Source of the DNA: JACJYC01 sp964558465
Lineage (GTDB): Bacteria > Bacteroidota > Bacteroidia > Chitinophagales > Saprospiraceae
NCBI GenBank assembly: GCA_964558465.1
Contig: CAZLEF010000110.1
Coordinates: 1 to 19,027, forward strand
DNA: 19,027 nucleotides
Direction of reading: 5' to 3'
The notes beneath the pieces are model-generated. The model saw nothing but the letters and a program-made list of their open reading frames with translations, ran no database searches and was not told the DNA's origin. The position numbers and the translations under genes were made by a program. Of this stretch, positions 7,306-14,090 are shown in pieces (position 1 is the first letter of the stretch; every line of letters begins with the position of its first letter).

Positions 7306-9183
7306 TCAGGCCAGATCTGCAAGGTTGCGTGAAAAGGCGCTGGCATAGCCGGCAGCCTTCACATTTTTGCCCAGTTTATCGGCGTCGGCCTTCTGGCTGA
7401 AAGCCCCGAGCACCATTTTATACACGGTTTTGCCATTGAGTTCATTGATGTTCACAATAATGGGTTCGCCAAATTGTTTTTGCAGCTTTTCGGCCTGGAT
7501 CAGAACGTTGCCGTATTCGAAGAACGCGCCGATCTGGACGCCCCACCCAATGGGTTCCTGTTTGCTGACGCCAAAGCGGAAGAGCCCCTGGCCGGAAGAG
7601 ATGCTTTCTTTCACTTCGACCACAACGGGTTTGACGCTTTCCTTCCTTCGGAGGGCTTCAGCTACCGCCTTGTCGGCGTTGACCCGGCCGTAACCGTATT
7701 TGATGGAATGCCCGTTCTGGTATTCCCAGGGCTGGCCGATCTTGTCGGAGGTGGATTGGAGGATCTCCTTCACCTCTTTGGCTTTGAGGTCGGGGTTGGC
7801 CGAAAGGATGAGCGCGCAAATGCCGGCTACCAGCGGCGTGGAGCTGGAGGTGCCGCCAAAATGTTTATACAGCTCCCCCCGGGAGCGGCCGTCGCGCCAA
7901 TATTTGTATTCACCCGTCTCGCCGTTCAGGCCCTGGTCCCACCAGGCCCGGGCTGCAATGATGGGCCATTGTCCGTCGCCGTTGGAAGGGGCGCAAACGC
8001 TGAGTTCACGGCCCCGGTTGGAATAGCTGGCGTGTTCGTCCTGGGAGGTGCTGGCGCCGACAGCGATGACATCGGGGTGGGTGGCGTAAAAATTAAGGTA
8101 ATCCAGATTTTCATTGCCTGCCGCAAAGAGGATGACGCAGCCTTTGCCGTTGCGGCCTTCGCGGGCAGCCTTGGCGATGGCGGCTTCCTTCAGCGGATTG
8201 AGGCGCTGGCCGGTATCGGTGGTGCCCCAACTGCAACTGATGATGTCGGCGCCGTTTTTGATGCAGTAATCGAACATCGTTTCTGTATCGCGCACCGAAA
8301 AGGAGGTGCCGCTGACCGGCATAAAACGGGCGCCCGGGGCTGCGCCGACGATGCCCTGGCCGTTGGAGGCTGCGATGGCGACGCTGGCGCACGGGGTGCC
8401 GTGGGTGTAGCGCGCGTCGCCCTGAAGCACATTCGAAGAGTTGCTCCAGACATCGTAGGGTTTGACCACCTTGTCCTTGAGGTCCGGATGAGAGAGGTCA
8501 AACCCGTTATCGATGACGGCAACGACAACACCGGTATTTCCGGTATTCCCGAGGCGTCTCCAGGCGTCCATGACCTTGGCATCGGCGCCCTTTTTGAGCC
8601 GGAAATTGACATCGACAACGTAACCCGTGTTCTCGAGGTGCCATTCATGGGGCAGGAGTGTGTCCGGCGGCGCTGAAAAATAGGCGTCGAGCGGGCTGTC
8701 CATATCCGGTTCAGCCATTTTGATCAGCGAAATTTTCTGGAGGGCGGCGGCCACCTTGATGGGGTTAGGCGACTGGGCGGTCACCTTGGCAACGATCGTG
8801 AGCGGGTCGCGGCGTTCCACGAGTTGGAGGCGGTATTCGTCCAGCACGATCTGTTGTTCGGGCGCGGTGACCCCGTCATGGAAGCTGATAAAAATTTCTC
8901 CCGTAGGCACCATGGGTTTCTGGCTGCCTTCGGCGAAATAAACGTGGGTACCCTGTTCGACATCGTCGAGTTGCCGGACCTCATCCAGTTTTTCATCCAG
9001 GCTTTGACCTTCGTGGTTGAGGGTGACGACGTTGAACCCGCCCAGGTTTTTGAATACCTCCGATTCCACAAATTCCTTTTCTGTCGGATCTTTTTCAGGC
9101 GTGGTGGTTTTGAGGCCGACCAGGTTCCGGCTTTTTTTGAAGGTCAGTTCACCCTGGCCGCTTTTGATCGTGAGCTCGCTCAT
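7306..9183 (-). CDS. S8 (subtilisin-like) peptidase with C-terminal SPOR domain
   Basis: This 625-residue protein has the complete subtilisin triad: Asp225 in VAVIDNGFDLSHPDL, His261 in THGTPCASVA and Ser446 in FGGTSSSTPLVAG. The oxyanion Asn357 lies in FAAGNEN. Residues 1 to about 175 form a proregion-like N-terminal part that includes a probable inhibitor-like segment (residues 93-160, ending IKMAEPD). Residues 546-618 resemble a SPOR domain (GWGVQIGAFF ... VYKMVLGAFSQKADADKLGKNVKAAGY), which in other proteins binds denuded peptidoglycan. The start ATG at 9183 gives MSELTIKSGQG with no signal peptide, lipobox or membrane segment, which is odd for a SPOR protein. It may leave the cell by another route or act in the cytoplasm. 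It stands alone between two intergenic gaps. The peptidase call is firm; the SPOR call is probable. Confidence 0.93.
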   Translation of the reverse strand: MSELTIKSGQGELTFKKSRNLVGLKTTTPEKDPTEKEFVESEVFKNLGGFNVVTLNHEGQSLDEKLDEVRQLDDVEQGTHVYFAEGSQKPMVPTGEIFISFHDGVTAPEQQIVLDEYRLQLVERRDPLTIVAKVTAQSPNPIKVAAALQKISLIKMAEPDMDSPLDAYFSAPPDTLLPHEWHLENTGYVVDVNFRLKKGADAKVMDAWRRLGNTGNTGVVVAVIDNGFDLSHPDLKDKVVKPYDVWSNSSNVLQGDARYTHGTPCASVAIAASNGQGIVGAAPGARFMPVSGTSFSVRDTETMFDYCIKNGADIISCSWGTTDTGQRLNPLKEAAIAKAAREGRNGKGCVILFAAGNENLDYLNFYATHPDVIAVGASTSQDEHASYSNRGRELSVCAPSNGDGQWPIIAARAWWDQGLNGETGEYKYWRDGRSRGELYKHFGGTSSSTPLVAGICALILSANPDLKAKEVKEILQSTSDKIGQPWEYQNGHSIKYGYGRVNADKAVAEALRRKESVKPVVVEVKESISSGQGLFRFGVSKQEPIGWGVQIGAFFEYGNVLIQAEKLQKQFGEPIIVNINELNGKTVYKMVLGAFSQKADADKLGKNVKAAGYASAFSRNLADLA

Positions 9184-9268
9184 GTGCAGATATGGATAGT
9201 TTGGGGCAAGATAAGTTTTTTTGGGGAAATGAGGGTAAACAACCTATGGTGGTGGATATACGCTCAGG

Positions 9269-9333
9269 CGGGCCGGCGGTCCGCTATCTTGGTAACACTG
9301 CCCAATCGAGAAGACTTCCGGGCCGTAGGTCCG
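9269..9333. repeat. Pair of REP-like short hairpins
   Basis: Two 15-bp copies of CGGGCCG-NN-GGTCCG lie at 9269-9283 and 9319-9333, 50 bp apart in the same orientation. Each is followed within two bases by ATCTT. Each copy folds into a short hairpin (CGGxCC against GGxCCG with one mismatch). They lie downstream of the DUF1593 gene and upstream of the peptidase gene. The size and form resemble repetitive extragenic palindromes, but a genome count would be needed to call them a family. Confidence 0.5.
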
Positions 9334-9391
9334 GCATCTTTTTTCCAGTATCCTCCGTTATCTTCATTTTACCTTTTTACATTTCCCGACG

Positions 9392-10828
9392 CTACCTTGG
9401 CACAATCTCCACCACCACCCTTTTGTACCTCGACAACCGGGGGGTTCCCTTGTCGGTCACCTTCAGAATAAAATGGGCCGTTTCCTTTTTATCGACCTCC
9501 GGGGCCTGCACATGCACCTTGTAAATATTTTCCGCCGATCCGATTTTGATCATCTTTTTCCAGGAGCCCGCCTCCGGATAATGGAACCACAAATAACTCA
9601 GGTTGTCGCCATCGGGGTCGGAAGAGCCGCCGCCGTCCAGAACGAAGCCTTCCCCTGATTTTACGGTGATCCGGTCGGGATGCCGCAATGCCGGAACCGG
9701 CGGGTGATTGGCTTCGGCATACGGTTTGGTACACCAATCCATCCTGGCGGCAAAATCATTTTGAAAATCATCCCGCCACCGCCAGATCGTCGCCTTGGCG
9801 CCCGTTATGACAACGGTATCCATTCTTACCGCCCGGCCGAATTCGTTTGGCAGGTACGGACTGAAACTATCCGCCGCGTTTGTCCAGATCGGGCGCGGTT
9901 CGGGTTCTACCGGAACCCCGCCGGTGAACCCGTCCTTATCCATCGCTGCATAATCGGGTTGGTACCGCTCGTACCGGCCGCCCCATCCACCCCATTCGGG
10001 GTGTTCGGGTGCATTTAATCCGTTGGGGACCAGGGATAACCAGGACGGGGTGTCCCCTTCCATTCCATAAGCCACATCCGGATATAAAACACCCAGGGGA
10101 CCATGCCCCTGCTGAATATTTTCGGCCAGCCATTGGTTGCTGACCGTTCCGTTGTCCAGCCCTGGCGCGTACGCGTTGATCCCGGTCCAGGTGGCGCTTC
10201 CGTATCCGCCCGGACTGACGATGTAAAACAGGTCCGGAAACGTTTTTCTGATCCAGATGCCGCTGTCGTCCTGGTCGGATATGGTATATACCCTGAGTCG
10301 GGCGATTAGCCTTTTAGTTTCCGCCGGGGTTTTTGTCTTGTTGATTTTATAAAGGGCCTGGGCAAGCGTATTGACGCCACCCCAAACGGACACCCAAAGC
10401 GGGCGGTCATCCATTTCCTCCAGTATTTTAATGATCCAGTCAGAGCCTTCCGAATCCCTGCCTTCGCCAACCCCGCTCATGCCGTACGCAGCCATGCCTT
10501 TTTTGACCAGTGCCTGCAGCGATTCGGGGTCCGGAAAACCCGGCTCATGCAGCAGCAGGTTGGGTTGCACCTTGCCGTATGCCTGAATCACTTTCCGGAT
10601 AGACTCCGGGTGAACACTGGTTTTCAGGTGCACCGACGTAGTCGCGATCAAACCTTTTATATCCATTGTATTGGAATATAAAAGTAACCGAACCATAGAC
10701 TGCATATCGTCCGGTTCGTTTTCAATATCTGTTAAAATAACGACCCTGTTCTTTTGATCCGGTTGGGAAAAAATTGAATGATCCGGGAGGACCAAAATCA
10801 TGAGCGTAAGGAAAAAAAACGATTTCAT
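9392..10828 (-). CDS. Secreted DUF1593 (Sde182-type) nucleoside-hydrolase-like protein
   Basis: This 478-residue protein begins with a signal peptide (MKSFFFLTLMILVLPDHSIFSQ). It then shows the nucleoside-hydrolase-like N-terminal motif as VVILTDIENEPDD (residues 29-41), a variant of the family's Ca-binding DTDPGxDD signature. Other DUF1593/Sde182 landmarks are WVSVWGGVNTLAQAL near 145, SDQDDSGIWIRKTFPDLFYIVSPGGYG near 190-220 and the WGGWGGRYERY segment near 275-285. The end (from about 375) is an immunoglobulin-like domain with a Ca-site-like SSDPDGDNLSYLW. Relatives were first noted in polysaccharide-degrading marine bacteria; the reaction is not established. I use ATG 10828 rather than the GTG directly before it. 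The gene follows the deiminase gene by 44 bp in the same direction, with a small GGCA-AAA-TGCC hairpin between them, so co-transcription is possible. Confidence 0.9.
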   Translation of the reverse strand: MKSFFFLTLMILVLPDHSIFSQPDQKNRVVILTDIENEPDDMQSMVRLLLYSNTMDIKGLIATTSVHLKTSVHPESIRKVIQAYGKVQPNLLLHEPGFPDPESLQALVKKGMAAYGMSGVGEGRDSEGSDWIIKILEEMDDRPLWVSVWGGVNTLAQALYKINKTKTPAETKRLIARLRVYTISDQDDSGIWIRKTFPDLFYIVSPGGYGSATWTGINAYAPGLDNGTVSNQWLAENIQQGHGPLGVLYPDVAYGMEGDTPSWLSLVPNGLNAPEHPEWGGWGGRYERYQPDYAAMDKDGFTGGVPVEPEPRPIWTNAADSFSPYLPNEFGRAVRMDTVVITGAKATIWRWRDDFQNDFAARMDWCTKPYAEANHPPVPALRHPDRITVKSGEGFVLDGGGSSDPDGDNLSYLWFHYPEAGSWKKMIKIGSAENIYKVHVQAPEVDKKETAHFILKVTDKGTPRLSRYKRVVVEIVPR

Positions 10829-10872
10829 CACTGATTATTTTTATATCAAAAGGCATTTTGCCCCGCAAAGCC

Positions 10873-12162
10873 TCACAAAGCAGGTTGCTGCATCGTGATG
10901 CAATGAATGCCGCCGCCGCCGTAATTAACGGCCATGGCGTCGATCAAAACGATTTTCCGATCCGGGAACATCGATTTCAAAACGGCTTCAGCGGCTGCGT
11001 CGCGGCGTTGAATTTTTTCGGGTAATCCCGGTTTCCAATAGCGCTGGCCCACGACCAGGCCATTGGTAATCAGGAAATTGCAATAACTGGTTGCAGCGAT
11101 GCCTCGGACTTTTTCACCCTTCGGGAAAGGCTGATCCGGGCGGTAGCTGACCGTTGAAATGGCATCGTAAACCCAGTCTCCGGGGCCGATTTCGCGGCTC
11201 AGGGTCACAGGCGTCGGGATACGCACAACACGCAAGGGTCGGCCGTCAGGGAGCCGGGTTGCCTGCAAGATGGCGAGGTTTTTGTCCATGCGAATTTTAT
11301 TCTCGCGTGAAATCGGGTCTTCTGCCAAATCTTCCGGCGAAGGTTCGGCGAGCAACACCGTTGAATCGTTGACAAACCGGACAAATTCGTCGGTATGGCC
11401 GCCGGTGGTCAGGAGGGTATATCCCATTTGTCCGTTGGGGAGCGCGATCGGGCTATCGAAGGTTGAATCGTCTTCATTGACGCCGCGTTCAAGCCAGATA
11501 ATTTGCACGGCGCCGGTCAGGCGTTTCAATTCAGCCTCAATTTCATCGCGTGTGCGCCCGGGGTTGCGTTTTAGCTCTACACTGCCGCAAACGATGATTG
11601 TGCCGCGGCCGTTGGATTCGAGATTGCCGCCTTCGTGGATCAGTTGGCTGGAGAAAGAAGGGATGCCGAGTTGGGTAGCGATGGTTTCGTCCACCTGTTC
11701 GTCGGTTTCCACTTCGGAAGAATCGGCATAACTCCAGGCATCGAAATTAAAATCGGTGGCCGTCAATTGGCCATCGCGTACCACAAACACCGCCCCGACG
11801 TCGCGGGCCCAGAATTCATGATAGGGGATGCGGAAAATCTCAATGCGTTTTTGGGCGAAAAGGCTGTCGGGCAAAATTTCCCGGGCAACCCGCTCCAGGG
11901 AATCGTTTGGTACGATGAGCCGAACCAATACATGGGGCGCGAGCGTGACGGCCAATTCCCGGGTAACCTGCTGATTTTGGAGGTCGTGCACATGGTTGAT
12001 CGGCGGGAACATCAGCCAGACAGCTTCCTGTTTTTCCCATTGGGCGGGCAATCGCAGGACAGGCATCGGATCAGGAGAAGAGGCGGGTTGTCGGGAAGGC
12101 TGATGTCGACAGGCCAAGGCCAAAACAACGACCGGGAAAACCAATAAACTTAAGTATTTCAT
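10873..12162 (-). CDS. Agmatine deiminase/Porphyromonas-type PAD family lipoprotein
   Basis: This 429-residue protein has a lipoprotein signal peptide with lipobox LALA-Cys18. The guanidine-modifying fold and catalytic residues of the agmatine deiminase/PPAD family follow: FWARDVG (Asp121), EGGNLESNGRG (178-187), GGHTDEF (His256, Asp258) and the terminal GGGGIHCITMQQP with nucleophile Cys421. Cytoplasmic agmatine deiminases hydrolyse agmatine to N-carbamoylputrescine and ammonia. Secreted Porphyromonas relatives citrullinate C-terminal arginines of peptides. A lipid anchor places this one outside the cytoplasm, which favours an extracellular guanidine substrate, free or peptide-bound; that choice is inference. 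At 429 residues it is longer than typical agmatine deiminases (about 350-370), partly through the signal and a polar insert at 270-292. It lies 77 bp downstream of the effector-like gene, but nothing suggests it is an immunity protein. Confidence 0.93.
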   Translation of the reverse strand: MKYLSLLVFPVVVLALACRHQPSRQPASSPDPMPVLRLPAQWEKQEAVWLMFPPINHVHDLQNQQVTRELAVTLAPHVLVRLIVPNDSLERVAREILPDSLFAQKRIEIFRIPYHEFWARDVGAVFVVRDGQLTATDFNFDAWSYADSSEVETDEQVDETIATQLGIPSFSSQLIHEGGNLESNGRGTIIVCGSVELKRNPGRTRDEIEAELKRLTGAVQIIWLERGVNEDDSTFDSPIALPNGQMGYTLLTTGGHTDEFVRFVNDSTVLLAEPSPEDLAEDPISRENKIRMDKNLAILQATRLPDGRPLRVVRIPTPVTLSREIGPGDWVYDAISTVSYRPDQPFPKGEKVRGIAATSYCNFLITNGLVVGQRYWKPGLPEKIQRRDAAAEAVLKSMFPDRKIVLIDAMAVNYGGGGIHCITMQQPAL

Positions 12163-12239
12163 GATTATCTGGAAATCGTAAAAGGATGTCTGAGGGTTTC
12201 GAATGAACCGTCAAAGGCAGTCGGCCGGCAAACGTCTGC

Positions 12240-14051
12240 TCAATCCTTCAAAGCCTCAAAATGGTTGCCCCCCATATGCTCAATGTCGATATAGCCGTTG
12301 GCAGGCGCCGGATAATCCCCCACTTCGTCGCCTTCCACTTCGATCACCGTGCCGTCGTTCTGGATGATGAAAACCTGGGAGAGTTCCAGGTCGTAATATC
12401 CTTCTTCATCTTCTTCCCCGGCTCTGTAAATGCGGATGTGTTTGCCAACCAGCCCCAGGGCTTTGGCAATGGTGTAGATTACCTCCGGCCGTGCCTGCAG
12501 GTAATTGCCGTAGGGTGTGCCCACCTGATCGCGGATGATAAAACGGATGAGCCCAACACTTTCAAGGCTGGCGGCTTCCCCGCCGTTTATGGCGGTGATC
12601 AGGCAATTGTTTACAGCCACGGGGTCAATATCATCCACTTCGGATTCCTCGATTTCCAATTCGCCCTTTTGCTGAATTTTTTCAAAACTCTGCGCAATGG
12701 ACAAAATCAACCGCTGGAGCAGGATTTTTTGGCGGTCTTCCTCGTATTTTTTATCCACCTCCGATTCCTCATTGGGTTTCCACAACGGAGAGGGGCAATA
12801 AGGCATGAAGGTGTTGGGGTTTTCCGGAATGGGGTGCTGAACCATCTGGCGTTTCAGATCTTCCCGGCCTTTTTCGCCCGGACCCAGTTTTTCAAAAAAG
12901 TTGTCAATGCGGTCCTTGTTCAGGGCCATCGACTGGGCCATGTACCTCAGGTATTGTTCACCTCCTTTTTTGCTGTGCTGTTTGGCCAGTTTTTTGTTAT
13001 GCTCGGGGGCGGTATCCAGACAGGAGGGGAAATTTTCCTTTTTATACCCCTGGTATTGAGGGGTATTGTAATTGGGTGAGCCCTTGAAGTCGCCAAATAT
13101 ATTGGGCAGGTTGGGCGCTGTGGCAGGGATATTGTACCCCTGCGACTGGCTGGGGCGCGCGTTGGTTGGATAACCCAACGGCAACCCCGATTTGGGCAGG
13201 GTATTGGAGCAGATGCCGCAGTGGGGTTCGCCGGTGAGGAACAGGCTCTGGGGGGCGTTTCCTTTTTTGTTCATAAATTCGGGCACGCTGGAGGTAGCGG
13301 AAAACTCGGGATGCGAGCTGTTTTTGTGGCGCTTTTGAGGTACTTCCTTTCCGGCCCTCCATTCTGAATGAAACCCTTCGCCCGTGGTTTTGCTGATCCC
13401 TTCGAACTGCGGATCCTTCTGATCTTTTTTCTGGTTTTTCCGGAGTACGTGGGTCATGGCGTTTTGCCCGCCAAACAGCAGGTAGGGATAACTGGTTTCG
13501 TTGGGGAAGGGGTGGTTCATCCGCAGATGGTGGTAGAGTTCGTCTTTGTTTTCAAATTCTGCGCCGCATCCGGGGTACTGGCAGGCCGTGTAGGTGGTCT
13601 GGGAGTCGAATAACGACCTTTTTTTGCCCCGGCCTTTTTTTTCTCCGGCTTCCTCACCTTCTTCGATTTTTTTAATATTCCGGTGGTTGGAAATGTACAC
13701 GATCGTTCCTTCTTCATCTTCGGGTTCAAATTCCCAACCCTTGTTTTTAATGATCCGGACCAATTTGGCCCTGATCCAGGCCTTGTCTTTCGGGATGTAG
13801 ATCAGGAATATCGTGTCCACTTCATCTTCGTCCGGTTCGTAACGCTGGATGACCTGGACGGAGGCCGCTCCGGAGCTTTTCAGTTGGATCGGTTGGCGGC
13901 GGGCAACAGAATTCGACCAATCCCGGACCTTTCTTTGAACGGCTGCTTCGGAGCGGTTATCCTGAAAAACCGGAATAGAAGCGGCGCCTGCAACCCGGTT
14001 GGCTGCCGCCCTTGTTTCAGGATGCCGCTGGATATGGGTAAAGGTGTTCAT
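12240..14051 (-). CDS. Multidomain effector/toxin-like protein (C2H2 finger, deaminase-like, OTU-like)
   Basis: This 603-residue protein has no signal peptide. The first 71 residues carry repeated short motifs (IPVFQDNRSEAAVQRKV, PIQLKSS, VQVIQRY) like the DNRPEAxxQRK leaders found at the front of many Bacteroidota toxin-like proteins, some in contractile-injection loci. Residues 157-180 form a textbook C2H2 finger: Cys157-x4-Cys162-x3-Phe166-x5-Leu172-x2-His175-x4-His180. Residues 225-285 resemble a nucleic-acid deaminase core: FHSEW (His228, Glu230), a strand SLFLTGE and HCGIC (Cys278, Cys281), with spacing typical of HxE/CxxC toxins. Residues 476-603 resemble an OTU-type cysteine peptidase: NNCL (Cys483), a helical middle and a terminal GNHFEAL (His597). 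Highly charged linkers join the parts. It has its own candidate promoter. No immunity or secretion-apparatus gene is adjacent. The leader and finger are clear; both enzyme calls are inferred from motifs. Confidence 0.85.
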   Translation of the reverse strand: MNTFTHIQRHPETRAAANRVAGAASIPVFQDNRSEAAVQRKVRDWSNSVARRQPIQLKSSGAASVQVIQRYEPDEDEVDTIFLIYIPKDKAWIRAKLVRIIKNKGWEFEPEDEEGTIVYISNHRNIKKIEEGEEAGEKKGRGKKRSLFDSQTTYTACQYPGCGAEFENKDELYHHLRMNHPFPNETSYPYLLFGGQNAMTHVLRKNQKKDQKDPQFEGISKTTGEGFHSEWRAGKEVPQKRHKNSSHPEFSATSSVPEFMNKKGNAPQSLFLTGEPHCGICSNTLPKSGLPLGYPTNARPSQSQGYNIPATAPNLPNIFGDFKGSPNYNTPQYQGYKKENFPSCLDTAPEHNKKLAKQHSKKGGEQYLRYMAQSMALNKDRIDNFFEKLGPGEKGREDLKRQMVQHPIPENPNTFMPYCPSPLWKPNEESEVDKKYEEDRQKILLQRLILSIAQSFEKIQQKGELEIEESEVDDIDPVAVNNCLITAINGGEAASLESVGLIRFIIRDQVGTPYGNYLQARPEVIYTIAKALGLVGKHIRIYRAGEEDEEGYYDLELSQVFIIQNDGTVIEVEGDEVGDYPAPANGYIDIEHMGGNHFEALKD

Positions 14052-14059
14052 CACAATGT

Positions 14060-14090
14060 CAAATGTACGCCAATCTGATTAAAACTGCAA
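14060..14090 (-). promoter_or_regulatory. Promoter of the effector-like gene, nearly leaderless
   Basis: On the minus strand TTG (14090-14088) and TACATTTG (14067-14060) are 20 bases apart, an exact match to the Bacteroidota consensus. Transcription would begin about 5-7 bases later, at roughly 14053-14055. The gene's GTG/ATG pair lies at 14054-14049, so the message would have almost no leader. The upstream half lies inside the last codons of the kinase gene (stop at 14081-14079). Confidence 0.6.

Noticed and set aside
7474..8676. A 400-residue open frame on the plus strand opposite the subtilisin gene
   Set aside because: It is fully antisense to a peptidase with an intact catalytic triad and has low-complexity Gly/Val/Asp-rich composition with no domain; it arises from GC-rich third positions.
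10873..12162. Immunity protein for the effector-like gene, by position
   Set aside because: It is a catalytically complete lipoprotein enzyme of a known family, with a 77-bp gap; nothing suggests inhibitor function.
12261..13079. A 272-residue frame opposite the effector-like gene
   Set aside because: It is antisense to coding sequence with clear domains, is Phe/Val-rich and matches nothing I recognise.
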